Assembly: GCF_000712035.1 (NCBI RefSeq)
Contig: NZ_JONV01000007.1
Location: forward strand, 360,042 to 424,041
Direction of reading: 5' to 3'
DNA from: Salinicoccus luteus DSM 17002
GTDB lineage: Bacteria; Bacillota; Bacilli; Staphylococcales; Salinicoccaceae
DNA length: 64,000 nucleotides
The notes beneath the pieces were generated by a model. The model ran no database searches. It was not told the origin of the DNA and saw only the letters and a program-made list of their open reading frames with translations. The position numbers and the translations under genes were made by a program. Positions 38,784-48,090 of this stretch are shown one piece after another. Positions within the stretch are counted from its first letter, which is position 1; every line of letters begins with the position of its first letter.

Positions 38784-41222
38784 CTATTCTACTGCAACTT
38801 TATCTTCCGTGCTTACACTGAATTCGTCATCCTTGTAGTCGATTGTGACGACTCTGCCTTCGAGTTCGTTGCCGGAAAGCAGGGATTCACTGAGCGTATC
38901 TTCGATATGACGCTGGATGGAGCGGGCGAGTGGACGCGCACCATATTCCGGATCATACCCTTCCTCTGCAATCTTCTCGGTGGCTGACTCGGTAACTTCA
39001 AGGTGAATATCCTGGCTGCTCAGGCGCTGTGTCAACTGATTGATCATGAGTGTGACGATTTCTTTGAGGTGTTCTTTTTCAAGGCTGTGGAAGACGATGA
39101 TATCGTCCACACGGTTGATGAATTCCGGACGGAAGCTGTTCTTCAGTTCCTTCATCATCGTATTTCTGATCGTGTCATAGTCCTGGGACTGTGTCGTCGT
39201 ACCAAAGCCTGCAAATTTATTGTCCCTGAGCTCCTGGGCACCGACGTTCGATGTCATGACGATGATCGTGTTCCTGAAGTCGACGGTACGTCCATTGGAG
39301 TCTGTCAGACGCCCGTCATCCAATACTTGCAGAAGCATGTTGAAGACGTCCGGGTGGGCCTTCTCGATCTCATCGAAAAGTACGAGTGAATAAGGTTTCC
39401 TTCTCACTTTTTCCGTAAGCTGGCCGCCATCATCATATCCGACATAGCCCGGCGGCGAACCGACGAGACGGGAGACGGAATGCTTCTCCATGTACTCACT
39501 CATGTCAACGCGGATCATCGCATCCTCTTCGCCGAACATCGCTTCGCTGAGTGCTCTGGCAAGTTCCGTCTTACCGACACCCGTCGGACCGAGGAAGATG
39601 AAGCTGCCGATTGGACGCTTCGGATTCTTGAGTCCGGCACGTGCCCTTCTGACCGCTTTCGAGATTGAAGCCACGGCATCCTCCTGGCCGATGACACGGT
39701 CATGCAGGATGGACTCCAGGTTCATCAGCCTCTCCGACTCATCCTCTGCGATCTTGGACAACGGAATGCCTGTGATGCTGCTGATGACGAGTTCAATGTC
39801 ACTTCGCGTCACAGACTGTGATGCCTGCCCCTGTTCCTTCTTCCAGTTGTCTTCACGTTTTTTGAGTTCGTTTTCAAGTTTCGTCTGCTGATCCCTGTAG
39901 TTCGCCGCCGCTTCGAACTCCTGGCTCTGTACGGCTGCATCCTTCTCCTTCTTGATGGCTTCGAGCTTGCCTTCAAGATCCTTCAGGTCCGGCGGGGACG
40001 TATAGCTTCTGAGCCTCACTTTGGAGGAAGCTTCGTCGATCAGGTCGATTGCCTTGTCCGGCAGGAACCTGTCCTGGACATAACGGTCACTCATGACTGC
40101 CGCCGCTTCCAGCGCCTCATCCGTGATGGTGATCCTGTGGTGGGCTTCATAGCGGTCGCGGAGGCCCCTCAGAATCAGTATCGCGTCCTCGACGTTCGGC
40201 TCATCCACCTGTACAGGCTGGAAACGGCGCTCCAGTGCCGCATCCTTTTCGATGTGCTTGCGGTATTCATCAAGCGTCGTCGCCCCGATGCACTGCAGTT
40301 CACCGCGTGCAAGCGCAGGCTTCAGGATGTTGGAAGCATCGATAGCGCCTTCGGCGCCGCCGGCACCGATCAGCGTGTGCAGTTCGTCGATGAAGAGCAC
40401 GACATTGCCGGCCTTATGGATCTCCTCCATGACCTTCTTCATGCGTTCTTCGAATTCACCACGATACTTCGTGCCTGCCACAACGGTCCCCATGTCGAGT
40501 GACATGACGCGCTTGTCCTTCAGTGTTTCCGGCACTTCGTTTTTGATGATCGCCTGTGCAAGGCCTTCGGCAATCGCCGTCTTGCCGACACCAGGTTCAC
40601 CAATGAGTACCGGGTTGTTCTTCGTCCTTCTGCTCAGGACTTCAATCACACGGGTGATCTCCTTGGATCTGCCGATGACCGGGTCGAGCATTTCATCACG
40701 GGCAATCTGCGTAAGGTCGCGGGCCAGTGAATCGAGGGTCGGTGTATTGTGATCCTTTTTCATGCCGTCCTTCTGCTGGAACGACTCGGGGTTTCCGAGC
40801 ATCTTGATGACTGCAGCACGGGCCTTCGTAATGTTCAGGTCGAGATTGGACAGCACACGTGCGGCCACGCCTTCACTCTCCCTGATCAGGCCGAGCAGGA
40901 GATGCTCCGTACCCACAAAATTATGGTGGAGCTTGCGCGCTTCATCCATTGACAGCTCGATGACCTTCTTCGCTCTCGGCGTGTAGTGGATGGATGAGGA
41001 AGGTTCGCTGCCTTCGTTGATCAGATTGAACACTTCCTCCTTCACTTTCTCTTCTGTGATGTTGAAGGATTCGAGCACCTTCGCGGCGATCCCTTCATTT
41101 TCCTTCACGAGTCCAAGCAGCAGGTGCTCGGTTCCGATATTCGAATGCTTGAGGTTGATTGCTTCTTCCTGTGCATAGGCCAGCACTTTTTGCGCTCTTT
41201 CAGTCAGTCTCCCAAATAACAT
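38784..41222 (-). CDS. clpC: ATP-dependent Clp protease ATPase subunit ClpC
   Basis: 812 aa. Two N-terminal Clp repeats (1-145), first AAA+ module with Walker A GEPGVGKT near 206-213, a UVR-containing middle domain (about 415-455), second AAA+ module with GPTGVGKT near 546-553, and a C-terminal D2-small domain. It unfolds proteins for ClpP, including those phosphorylated on arginine by McsB. Fourth gene of the CtsR-controlled operon, with AGGAGGGG before its ATG. Confidence 0.98.
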   Translation of the reverse strand: MLFGRLTERAQKVLAYAQEEAINLKHSNIGTEHLLLGLVKENEGIAAKVLESFNITEEKVKEEVFNLINEGSEPSSSIHYTPRAKKVIELSMDEARKLHHNFVGTEHLLLGLIRESEGVAARVLSNLDLNITKARAAVIKMLGNPESFQQKDGMKKDHNTPTLDSLARDLTQIARDEMLDPVIGRSKEITRVIEVLSRRTKNNPVLIGEPGVGKTAIAEGLAQAIIKNEVPETLKDKRVMSLDMGTVVAGTKYRGEFEERMKKVMEEIHKAGNVVLFIDELHTLIGAGGAEGAIDASNILKPALARGELQCIGATTLDEYRKHIEKDAALERRFQPVQVDEPNVEDAILILRGLRDRYEAHHRITITDEALEAAAVMSDRYVQDRFLPDKAIDLIDEASSKVRLRSYTSPPDLKDLEGKLEAIKKEKDAAVQSQEFEAAANYRDQQTKLENELKKREDNWKKEQGQASQSVTRSDIELVISSITGIPLSKIAEDESERLMNLESILHDRVIGQEDAVASISKAVRRARAGLKNPKRPIGSFIFLGPTGVGKTELARALSEAMFGEEDAMIRVDMSEYMEKHSVSRLVGSPPGYVGYDDGGQLTEKVRRKPYSLVLFDEIEKAHPDVFNMLLQVLDDGRLTDSNGRTVDFRNTIIVMTSNVGAQELRDNKFAGFGTTTQSQDYDTIRNTMMKELKNSFRPEFINRVDDIIVFHSLEKEHLKEIVTLMINQLTQRLSSQDIHLEVTESATEKIAEEGYDPEYGARPLARSIQRHIEDTLSESLLSGNELEGRVVTIDYKDDEFSVSTEDKVAVE

Positions 41223-41223
41223 A

Positions 41224-42255
41224 TTATTCCCCTCCTAGTAGTTGTCTCATTAAAGCCGCACGCTCTTCTTCAACAGCATGCTCCAAGGACGTGATCTCTT
41301 TATCTTTTTCATTCAGGCGCATCTTGATGAATGCTGGCTGAATAAGTTGAATCCACTTCTGGAACTGGAAATCCTCATGTTCAATCAGCTTGAGGTCGGT
41401 GCCGAGCTTCAGGTCGCTCAGGCACTTCGCCGCTTCTTTCAATGGCATCCTGTAGGCATGCTTCAGGAGGCCGTAGGAGCGGTAGACCGAATCCTTCACT
41501 TCGAGAAGATGTTCACTTTCAAGCCATGAGCGCATCTCCATCTCTTCTTCCACAATGCGTTCTTTCAGTTCGTCAAGGTTGTTTATGATCTCTTCTTCCG
41601 TCTGCCCGAGCGTCAGCTGGTTCGACAGCTGGTATATATGGCCGAGCGGGACGGACCCTTCTCCATATATACCTCTTAATGTAAATCCGAAACGGCTCAG
41701 ATTTGCAGCCAGCGTCTGGATGCGGCTGCCGAATGTGAGCGCCGGCAGATGGAGCATTACAGAGGCCCGGAGACCGGTGCCGACGTTTGTCGGGCAGGCG
41801 GTAAGATAGCCATATTTTTCGTCAAATGCATAATCGACTTCCGACTCCAGCATATCATCGATCGCATCCGCTTTTCTATAGAGGTCGATCATCGGGAGGC
41901 CGACACCCATCGTCTGGATGCGCAGGTGATCCTCCTCGTTGACCATGATGGAAACGGATTCGTCTTCACTAATATAACTGAGCAGCCCCCGCTTCGTAAA
42001 CAATGGGCTCACCAGGTGCTTTTCAACCAGCAGGGCCTTGTCCTCGAACTGGAGATCATCCATCTCCACACGCCGATAACCATCCAGTGCTGTTTCCAGC
42101 TTCCTAAGCACCGGCTCAAGGCCGTCATTGTCCTTCATCATATAGGGAAAGGGCAGATGGCTTACATTGCGGGCCAGCCTGACCCGCGTGGACATTTCAA
42201 CCGGCAGCTCCTCGACATCCTGCATCCAGGGACTGATATGGCTATATTCCATCAT
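41224..42255 (-). CDS. mcsB: Protein arginine kinase McsB
   Basis: 343 aa. A phosphagen-kinase catalytic fold with STRVRLARN near 20-28, a nucleotide site around [13 protein letters not shown] near 155-167, and a C-terminal helix region. It phosphorylates arginines on CtsR and on damaged proteins, marking them for ClpCP. ATG 42255 (or 42252) overlaps mcsA by about 14 bases, with GAGGCAGG upstream. Confidence 0.96.
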   Translation of the reverse strand: MMEYSHISPWMQDVEELPVEMSTRVRLARNVSHLPFPYMMKDNDGLEPVLRKLETALDGYRRVEMDDLQFEDKALLVEKHLVSPLFTKRGLLSYISEDESVSIMVNEEDHLRIQTMGVGLPMIDLYRKADAIDDMLESEVDYAFDEKYGYLTACPTNVGTGLRASVMLHLPALTFGSRIQTLAANLSRFGFTLRGIYGEGSVPLGHIYQLSNQLTLGQTEEEIINNLDELKERIVEEEMEMRSWLESEHLLEVKDSVYRSYGLLKHAYRMPLKEAAKCLSDLKLGTDLKLIEHEDFQFQKWIQLIQPAFIKMRLNEKDKEITSLEHAVEEERAALMRQLLGGE

Positions 42256-42760
42256 TATCACCTGCCTCTTCCAGCGCTTTGATTTCGTCACGCACTATTG
42301 CCGCCTCTTCAAACTCCTGGGTTTCGACAAGCTTTTCAAGACGGCCCCTCAGCTGTTCGAGCTTTTTCCTCGTTTTCAGATGGGCACGGGATTTCACCGG
42401 CATCTTCCCGACATGTTCCGACTGGTGGGCCTGTACCCTGCTGATGATGTCGGCGGCCTGGCTGCCGAAGGTGGCGTAGCAGTCCGGACAGCCGAATTTT
42501 CCCATCTGTACAATGGTGTTGATTGTGGATCCGCATGTCCCACACTGCTTCGGACGCCGCTTTGTCTGCTGAAGGGACGGGTGCTCGGACAGCGATTTGA
42601 GCAGCTTCTGGATGTTGAATGTATCATCAGGATAACTGAAATCATTCTCAAATGATGCATTGGCGCACTGCTCACACAGAAACTTTTCAGTTTTCTCGAA
42701 GCCGTTGCCCTTTGAGATATGAATGGTTGCCTCTCTTTCGTTGCATGATTCGCATTTCAT
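42242..42760 (-). CDS. mcsA: McsA, activator of McsB
   Basis: 172 aa. Four CXXC zinc motifs: CESC (3-6), CEQC near 29, CGTC near 76 and CPDC near 93, then a UVR motif near the C-terminus (EEAAIVRDEIKALEE). It binds and activates McsB and tunes CtsR. The start at 42760 (MKCESC) lies four bases after the ctsR stop; an 11-codon extension overlaps ctsR and lacks a site. Confidence 0.95.
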   Translation of the reverse strand: MKCESCNEREATIHISKGNGFEKTEKFLCEQCANASFENDFSYPDDTFNIQKLLKSLSEHPSLQQTKRRPKQCGTCGSTINTIVQMGKFGCPDCYATFGSQAADIISRVQAHQSEHVGKMPVKSRAHLKTRKKLEQLRGRLEKLVETQEFEEAAIVRDEIKALEEAGDNDGI

Positions 42761-42764
42761 CCAA

Positions 42765-43232
42765 TCACTCCTCGGTGTAGAGAATGACATCAATCACCCT
42801 CGTCAGTATATTCGCACGCAGGCGGTCGCGGTATGGCAGGTCGAGCATCAGCGATTCCCTCTCCAGGACCGCATCTATGATCTTCGCTTCTTTCATGGTA
42901 ATCACTTCGTTCTCCATCAGCGACTGCACGATATGCTTGGCATTCTGCTGCGAAATGCCGTCGCCGATCAGCTGCTTGAGGCGTGCCAGATACTCTGACT
43001 TGGAATGGGTCTCGACCTTGGTGATCCGGATGTATCCGCCGCCGCCCCTCTTGCTCTCCACGGTGTAGCCATGTTCGTTGGTGAAACGGGTCTTTATCAC
43101 ATAGTTCAGCTGTGAGGGGACACAGTCGAATTTCTCTGCGATATGCGCGCGTTTGATTTCCACGACTTCACCGCCGGACTCTTCAATCAGCTGTTTGAGA
43201 TACTGTTCGATTATATCCGACATGTTGCGCAT
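42765..43232 (-). CDS. ctsR: Transcriptional repressor CtsR
   Basis: 155 aa. A winged-HTH DNA-binding domain with VPSQLNYVIKTRF near 38-50 and the glycine-rich wing ESKRGGGGYIRI near 59-70, then the C-terminal McsB-contact domain. It represses clp genes at low temperature and loses DNA binding on heating. A CtsR operator lies directly upstream, so the operon is autoregulated. Confidence 0.97.
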   Translation of the reverse strand: MRNMSDIIEQYLKQLIEESGGEVVEIKRAHIAEKFDCVPSQLNYVIKTRFTNEHGYTVESKRGGGGYIRITKVETHSKSEYLARLKQLIGDGISQQNAKHIVQSLMENEVITMKEAKIIDAVLERESLMLDLPYRDRLRANILTRVIDVILYTEE

Positions 43233-43244
43233 TACATCACCCCT

Positions 43245-43261
43245 TTTGACCTTCTTTGACT
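43245..43261 (-). promoter_or_regulatory. CtsR operator
   Basis: AGTCAAA-GAA-GGTCAAA on the minus strand is the tandem heptad of the CtsR box, two bases downstream of the -10 box and 13 bases before the ctsR start. Confidence 0.92.
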
Positions 43262-43263
43262 AA

Positions 43264-43292
43264 ATTATATATCCTATAATCAAATATGGCAA
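43264..43292 (-). promoter_or_regulatory. Sigma-A promoter of the ctsR operon
   Basis: TTGCCA (43292-43287), 17 bases, TATAAT (43269-43264), immediately before the CtsR operator. Confidence 0.85.
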
Positions 43293-43325
43293 ATGTAATG
43301 TTTTCTATATCTTGCCCTTTATTTC

Positions 43326-43339
43326 TGTAAACGTTTGCA
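43326..43339 (+). promoter_or_regulatory. CcpA cre box upstream of nupC
   Basis: TGTAAACGTTTGCA fits the cre consensus TGNAARCGNWWNCA at every defined position. TATAAT follows at 43341-43346, with a weak TTTATT at the -35 spacing, so the box would sit inside the promoter spacer. A second TATAAT lies at 43401-43406. CcpA repression of nucleoside uptake in rich sugar is expected. Confidence 0.7.
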
Positions 43340-43438
43340 TTATAATGAATCGGGATGATTTTGTCACATGATTACATATACAGACAATAACGCCATGCTA
43401 TATAATGAACACAACTTATCTTTTATGGGGTGAAATTC

Positions 43439-44650
43439 TTGAATATTCTTATGGGTATCATCGGGATCGCATTCACTTTCTTCCTCGCATGGCTTGTGAG
43501 CAGCAACCGCAAGCTTGCCTTCAAAAAATGGAAGAACATTCTGATCCTGCTCGGTCTACAACTGCTTTTTGCTTTCATACTTCTTTCCACAGGTGCCGGC
43601 CAGGCCGTCATCGAATTCCTGGCAGCCGGATTCAACACGCTGCTCGGCTTTGCCGCTGAAGGTGTCGGGTTCGTCATGGGTGACCTGACGACACTCGGAG
43701 ATGGTTCTCCGGCGGATGTCTTCTTCTTCAATGTACTGCTGCCGATCATCGTCATTTCGGCGCTGATCGGTATTCTGCAGTTCACCAAACTGCTGCCGCT
43801 GATCATCCGCGGACTCGGTTTCCTGCTGACCAAAGTCACCGGCATGGGCTACCTTGAGTCCTACAACGGTGCGGCATCCATGATCCTCGGACAGTCGGAG
43901 GTCTTCATTTCACTGAAGAACCAGCTGCCACACCTGCCGAAACACCGTCTCTATACGCTTTCTGCACAGGCGATGAGTTCCGTATCACTGTCCATCGTCG
44001 GTGCCTACATGACAATGCTCGAACCGCAGTATGTCGTTACGGCGATCGTACTCAACCTGTTCGGTACATACGTCATCGTCCACATCCTCAATCCGTATGA
44101 AGTGACGGACGCGGAAGATGCGGCGGATGTCGATGACAACCCGGATGCAGGCAAGTCATTCTTCCAGATACTCGGGGACTACATCATGGATGGTGCGAAA
44201 GTCGCCATGACCGTTGCAGCGATGCTGATCGGTTATATCGCCCTCATCGCCATCCTGAACGAAGCATTCCTGCTCATCCCGGGAATGGAGATCACATTCC
44301 AGGATGTCCTCGGCTACATCTTCATGCCGATCGCATTCCTCATCGGAATCCCTTGGGCTGAAGCCCAACAGGCAGGCAGCCTGATGGCGACGAAGCTGAT
44401 TACGAATGAATTCGTCGCCATGCTCGACTACACGGGAATGGCGGACGAATTCAGCCGCAAATCCCAGGCGATGATTTCCGTATTCCTGGTATCATTCGCC
44501 AACTTCTCAAGCATCGGCATCATCGCAGGTTCCGTCAAAGGCCTGCATGATGACAGCGGCAACAAAGTGGCCCACTTCGGCCTGAAGCTCGTATACGGTG
44601 CTTCCCTGGTCAGTGTGCTCACTGCAGCAGTCGTCGGATTCTTTGCATAA
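43439..44650 (+). CDS. nupC: NupC-family concentrative nucleoside transporter
   Basis: 403 aa with about ten hydrophobic segments. Family signatures include the gate-region GQSEVFISLKNQLPHL near 156-171 and SVSLSIVGAYM near 183-193. It imports nucleosides with H+ or Na+. The start is TTG 43439, six bases after GGGGTG; GTG 43430 lacks a site and ATG 43451 is too far away. It stands alone between a cre-bearing upstream region and a strong terminator. Which nucleosides it prefers is not clear. Confidence 0.92.
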   Translation: MNILMGIIGIAFTFFLAWLVSSNRKLAFKKWKNILILLGLQLLFAFILLSTGAGQAVIEFLAAGFNTLLGFAAEGVGFVMGDLTTLGDGSPADVFFFNVLLPIIVISALIGILQFTKLLPLIIRGLGFLLTKVTGMGYLESYNGAASMILGQSEVFISLKNQLPHLPKHRLYTLSAQAMSSVSLSIVGAYMTMLEPQYVVTAIVLNLFGTYVIVHILNPYEVTDAEDAADVDDNPDAGKSFFQILGDYIMDGAKVAMTVAAMLIGYIALIAILNEAFLLIPGMEITFQDVLGYIFMPIAFLIGIPWAEAQQAGSLMATKLITNEFVAMLDYTGMADEFSRKSQAMISVFLVSFANFSSIGIIAGSVKGLHDDSGNKVAHFGLKLVYGASLVSVLTAAVVGFFA

Positions 44651-44670
44651 GATTGAGATTATACGATATT

Positions 44671-44704
44671 AAGAAAGACAGGCCAATTGGCCTGTCTTTC
44701 TTTT
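44671..44704 (+). terminator. Terminator after nupC
   Basis: AAGAAAGACAGGCC, AATT, GGCCTGTCTTTCTTTT: a near-perfect 14-pair hairpin with a T-tract. Confidence 0.9.
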
Positions 44705-44786
44705 ATGGATAGGAACGCTTTGATTGACTTCATCCCGGAATGTGCATAATACTTCTTGTTACATTGAATATGACGGAGAGATCACA

Positions 44787-45602
44787 ATGAGAATAGGCAT
44801 TATTTCCGACCTGCATATCGACCGCAGGCATGCACACTACTCGATCACCGACTTTGAACAGATACTTGCCGATGAGATCCATAGAAGAAAAATCGAACTG
44901 CTCCTCATCGCCGGGGACATCTCCAGCGACTACCGCATCACCATCGGCTTCGTCCGTTCGCTTATGGACCGGGCTGGCATCGACATCCGATTCGTCCCCG
45001 GCAATCACGACTATTGGCAGCCCGAATCCGGAGGAGTCTCGAGTGCCGATATATACAGATACTACACGGAACAGCCCGAGAGCATGATCGGCTCCCCGCT
45101 CATCCTGGATGACAGATGGGCCATCGTCGGCCACAGCGGCTGGTATGACTACTCCTATGCCGATGCCCGCTTCAGCAGGGAGAAGATCGCGACCGGCAAA
45201 TTCTATGGCGGCACATGGCAGGATAAGGTACGGACAAGCTGGCCGATGGACGACCCTGCACTGTCGAAGGCTTTTGCGGACTCCGTCAGGCAGGACCTTG
45301 AGCAGGTCGGGGACCGCAGCATCATCATGATGACCCACGTGGTGACGCACCGCAGTTTTGCCGTGCCGACACCGCATCGGCTGTTCGATTTCTACAATGC
45401 CTTCATCGGCACATCCGATTTCGACAACTTCTATAAAGACTATCCCATCCGCTACAGCATCATGGGACATGTGCATTTCCGCCATCAGTTCACAGATCAG
45501 GGCGTCCATTATATATGCCCCTGTCTCGGTTACTCGCGCGAATGGCGCACGGATGACTTGACTACGGAAATAAAGAATACGCTTCAAATAATTAACGTTT
45601 AG
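44787..45602 (+). CDS. Calcineurin-like metallophosphoesterase
   Basis: 271 aa. All five blocks of the family are visible: DLH (8-10), GDISSD near 45, GNHDYW near 75-80, THVVTH near 190 and GHVH near 230. The fold binds two metals and cleaves phosphomonoesters or diesters. The start at 44787 has GGAGAG seven bases upstream. Similar orphan genes occur in staphylococci without an assigned role. It is followed by an AT-rich gap and no clear terminator. Confidence 0.85.
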   Translation: MRIGIISDLHIDRRHAHYSITDFEQILADEIHRRKIELLLIAGDISSDYRITIGFVRSLMDRAGIDIRFVPGNHDYWQPESGGVSSADIYRYYTEQPESMIGSPLILDDRWAIVGHSGWYDYSYADARFSREKIATGKFYGGTWQDKVRTSWPMDDPALSKAFADSVRQDLEQVGDRSIIMMTHVVTHRSFAVPTPHRLFDFYNAFIGTSDFDNFYKDYPIRYSIMGHVHFRHQFTDQGVHYICPCLGYSREWRTDDLTTEIKNTLQIINV

Positions 45603-45677
45603 TATTATAATGTTTAATCATTTGAGTAGTATAGGATAACTAAACCCCCGATTTTGAACGGCTATTCAATTATCCCT

Positions 45678-45971
45678 TTAAACTGAACATCCTGCTCTGA
45701 CACTGACTCCCCATTTGTGCCATTCCCAGTTACCAGTAAATGTTCCCCCTGGTAAAATACACACCAGATTGTAAGCCCAGAAAATATTGAAAAAGCAAGT
45801 GTCAAAAGATAAAAATACTCCAAATAATAATATGAAGTTGAATCTCAGCATATCCAGCAATACTTTTTGATTAGATGCAATTATTAGCAATACGAACGAT
45901 AATACTGCAAAAAATGAAGCCAATGTAATTACGAAGAAATACCTTTGCAAAATCCAGAAATTTAATCTCAT
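45678..45971 (-). CDS. Small hypothetical membrane protein
   Basis: 97 aa, not recognised. Two hydrophobic stretches (about 9-32 and 43-65) suggest two membrane helices, with a polar, Trp-rich C-terminal tail. AT-rich codon use differs sharply from neighbouring genes. No good ribosome site precedes the ATG; GAGG is 17 bases upstream. It follows a second small membrane ORF by 26 bp and may be a damaged or accessory gene. Confidence 0.4.
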   Translation of the reverse strand: MRLNFWILQRYFFVITLASFFAVLSFVLLIIASNQKVLLDMLRFNFILLFGVFLSFDTCFFNIFWAYNLVCILPGGTFTGNWEWHKWGVSVRAGCSV

Positions 45972-45997
45972 ATAATTTATAGTAGTATTTCCTCATA

Positions 45998-46276
45998 TCA
46001 TCTATTTTTTGCAATCAATTGAAGAACGAAATAATAAACTACTGTGAAAATGGCAACTGTAACGATAATGGGTATTACATTATTGATTCCAAAAGTCATA
46101 CCGATAGTATCTGAGGAAGTGGGTGCGCTATCGAAGAATACAGCACCAAAATATGCTGTGCGATACCCAAGTTCTGCACTTGAAAACAGCAATATCAAGA
46201 AGCTGACTGTTAAAATAATCAAAGTCGTCACAATCGAAGCAGCTGCACTATTGATAATCCGTACTACGATTTTCAT
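45998..46276 (-). CDS. Small hypothetical membrane protein
   Basis: 92 aa, not recognised. Two hydrophobic segments (about 10-32 and 66-87) are separated by a loop with Tyr, Ser and Asp. The ATG at 46276 has AAGGAG six bases upstream, so it is probably translated; the open frame extends 25 codons further without a site. AT-rich like its surroundings. Upstream lie fragments of an ABC ATPase start and other ORFs, so this may be the membrane partner of a decayed transporter. Confidence 0.5.
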   Translation of the reverse strand: MKIVVRIINSAAASIVTTLIILTVSFLILLFSSAELGYRTAYFGAVFFDSAPTSSDTIGMTFGINNVIPIIVTVAIFTVVYYFVLQLIAKNR

Positions 46277-46353
46277 ATCTAACTCCTTTTTTAGATTTAC
46301 TAACCCTTGAATACTGAAATAAACAACAAAAAAACAGAATATAAGAATCAATA

Positions 46354-46413
46354 TCAGATTAAAACAGGATAGCTGCTATCATAAGCATAATGAAGGCCAT
46401 TCACTTTAAGCAT
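46354..46413 (-). pseudogene. Truncated start of an ABC-transporter ATPase
   Basis: After GGGAG an ATG at 46413 opens 19 codons reading MLKVNGLHYAYDSSYPVLI and then TGA. This has the pattern of the first strand of an ABC ATPase (L-x-V-x-x-L-x-x-x-Y), but Walker A and everything after are missing. I read it as a remnant. Confidence 0.4.
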
Positions 46414-46416
46414 GGA

Positions 46417-46539
46417 TTACTCCCTTTGGAAAGCAAATTCTTTTTCATGCACACTTTCTCCTTCCTTAATACGAGAGCCAACAACAAAACCAAATTTTCC
46501 CATAGGTTTTTCTCTGTTTATGCAGTACGGATAATACAG
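46417..46539 (-). pseudogene. C-terminal gene fragment upstream of the ABC remnant
   Basis: Forty codons, open from the preceding stop, end at TAA 46419-46417 just before the ABC remnant start. The translation contains MGKFGFVVGSRIKEGESVHE and looks coding in composition, but I do not recognise the family. Stops in all frames upstream suggest truncation. Confidence 0.3.
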
Positions 46540-46577
46540 TTAAAAGGTTACAAATTCATATTATGAAATCCAACACC

Positions 46578-46700
46578 TTAAAGGAAATCGTCATATTTTT
46601 TGCAGATGTGAATAGTACTGATTGTCACAAGGTTACTTTGAGGACTGTACATTTCATCAAGCATCTCGATAGCACTTGATTTTGATACATATATGATCAT
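46578..46700 (-). CDS. Hypothetical 40-aa ORF
   Basis: ATG 46700 to TAA 46578 encodes 40 residues, beginning MIIYVSKSSAIEMLDEMYSP. AGGGTG lies 11 bases upstream. It directly follows another short frame ending at 46704. No family is recognised; it may be an intact small gene or a fragment. Confidence 0.3.
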   Translation of the reverse strand: MIIYVSKSSAIEMLDEMYSPQSNLVTISTIHICKKYDDFL

Positions 46701-46703
46701 TAT

Positions 46704-46802
46704 TTATTTGTCACCCTGTTCTTCGAGGAAATCATCGTTCCTATTAGATAGGATATGGCTTGCAGCAGTAGCGGTATATGTAAAATTAATAATTATGCCT
46801 AC
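46704..46802 (-). pseudogene. C-terminal ORF fragment
   Basis: Thirty-two open codons ending NRNDDFLEEQGDK then TAA, with no usable start codon. The composition is protein-like. It lies next to the terminator of the TrpR-like gene, so a 5' part has probably been lost. Confidence 0.25.
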
Positions 46803-46803
46803 T

Positions 46804-46839
46804 TAAAATAAAAATGACCTTAACCAAGTTAAGGTCATT
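46804..46839 (-). terminator. Terminator of the TrpR-like regulator gene
   Basis: AATGACCTTAAC and GTTAAGGTCATT form 12 pairs with a three-base loop, followed by TTTTTATTTT on the minus strand. Confidence 0.9.
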
Positions 46840-47126
46840 CATTCCATCCTGTCGATGATCATATGGTAGCCCTCACTGCCGTAGTCCAGGCAGCGCTTCA
46901 CCCGGGACACCGTGGCGCTCGAGGCCCCTGTTTCATTCTGTACCTTCGAGTACGTATGCCCCTCCTTTATCATCTTCGCCACCTGGAAGCGCTGCTTCAG
47001 CGACACCAGTTCATTTGTGGTGCATAGGTCATCGAAAAAGTGATGGCATTCCTCAACTGTTTCAAGCTTCAATATACCTTCGAACAGATCATCAAGCTCC
47101 TTGCCTCTCAACCTATCTATTTGCAT
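46839..47126 (-). CDS. TrpR-family regulator YerC/YecD, probable HisR
   Basis: 95 aa. A TrpR-type helical dimer fold: NELVSLKQRFQVAKMIKEG (38-56), then the HTH YSKVQNETGASSATVSRVKR (59-78). In several Firmicutes YerC/YecD proteins control histidine biosynthesis. Here it is divergent from the his operon, and both promoters carry matching operators, which supports that role. GGAGGG lies before the ATG. Binding of histidine as co-repressor is inferred. Confidence 0.85.
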   Translation of the reverse strand: MQIDRLRGKELDDLFEGILKLETVEECHHFFDDLCTTNELVSLKQRFQVAKMIKEGHTYSKVQNETGASSATVSRVKRCLDYGSEGYHMIIDRME

Positions 47127-47162
47127 ATGTTTCCCTCCATTAATACGGTTATCATATCAAAT

Positions 47163-47182
47163 CACTTTAGCGTTTTAAAGTG
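47163..47182. promoter_or_regulatory. HisR-type operator 1
   Basis: CACTTTA-N6-TAAAGTG overlaps the likely -35 of the regulator gene (TTTAAA at 47179-47174; -10 TATGAT at 47156-47151 on the minus strand). It shares the core CTTTAGCGT with operator 2 in the opposite orientation. Confidence 0.7.
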
Positions 47183-47225
47183 TTAAACAAAATTGTCGGA
47201 AATCTCTTGTCATCATTCATTTATT

Positions 47226-47254
47226 TTGTTATTATCAGATTTATTGATTATTCT
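47226..47254 (+). promoter_or_regulatory. Promoter of the his operon
   Basis: TTGTTA (47226-47231), 17 bases, TATTCT (47249-47254), with operator 2 overlapping the -10 and start point. Confidence 0.6.
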
Positions 47255-47268
47255 TTATCACGCTAAAG
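47253..47268. promoter_or_regulatory. HisR-type operator 2
   Basis: CTTTATCACGCTAAAG, that is CTTTA-N6-TAAAG, matching operator 1 when read on the minus strand (CTTTAGCGT core). It covers the expected transcription start of hisZ. Confidence 0.7.
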
Positions 47269-47286
47269 TATTAAAGGAGATATGGT

Positions 47287-48090
47287 ATGAAAAATGATTT
47301 GATCATCCGACGCCTGAAATTTGCACAGGATTATACACAACTGCTTGCCGATGAAAACTATCAGCTGGTCGACATGAATATGGTAGAGCCCTTCAATATC
47401 GACGACAAGCGCCACCATTCCTCGACCATCATATTCGAGCGCAACGAGCAGCTCTTCTCCATCCGCAGCGACTGGACGCGTTCCCTGCTCAACTATAGTG
47501 AGGACTACCATCTCAGCCAGCGCTTCTTCGGGTACTTCGGCCCCGTGGTGAGGAACTACAAGACATTCCACCAGGCAGGCGTCGAACTCTACCGCCCCAC
47601 TGATGAGGAGATACTGGCGAGCATCGATATGCACCTGTCGTTCGTCACAGAAGGGTACGGCGAGAAGTTCCATTCAATCGTGGTCAACGATGATACGCTG
47701 CTCGACCTCTACATCGACAAGTATGACCTTGATTCCGGCATACGCAACCTGGTCCATGAAAAGAACCTGTCCGAACTCAAAAAACAGCTCGGCCAGACCC
47801 ACCCGCTCTATATCCTGCTTTCGGCGAAGGTGAGCGATCAGATGGATCTTGTGAATGCCGAGTTCGGCGATAGTGACATCATGCGCTTCATCGACAGGCT
47901 GAAGCAGGCGCTTGAAGGCTACGGCATGAAATTCATTCTCGACCTGTCATTCCGATCTCCCCAGTCGTACTACAATGGTTTCTATTTCCAGGCCTTCCTG
48001 GATCACGACTATCCGCTCCTGAGCGGCGGGGAATACAACAGCAGCGCTTTTGGCATTGCGGTAAACCTATCTAACGGAGGATTGCTATGA
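47287..48090 (+). CDS. hisZ: ATP phosphoribosyltransferase regulatory subunit HisZ
   Basis: 267 aa, a short form of the histidyl-tRNA-synthetase-like subunit. Class II core pieces are visible (FSIRSDWTRSLLN near 58-70; GVELYRP near 99-105; FRSPQSYYNGFYFQAF near 224-239). It binds HisG and carries the histidine feedback site. AAGGAG precedes the ATG. First gene of the operon, overlapping hisG by 4 bases. Confidence 0.9.
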   Translation: MKNDLIIRRLKFAQDYTQLLADENYQLVDMNMVEPFNIDDKRHHSSTIIFERNEQLFSIRSDWTRSLLNYSEDYHLSQRFFGYFGPVVRNYKTFHQAGVELYRPTDEEILASIDMHLSFVTEGYGEKFHSIVVNDDTLLDLYIDKYDLDSGIRNLVHEKNLSELKKQLGQTHPLYILLSAKVSDQMDLVNAEFGDSDIMRFIDRLKQALEGYGMKFILDLSFRSPQSYYNGFYFQAFLDHDYPLLSGGEYNSSAFGIAVNLSNGGLL

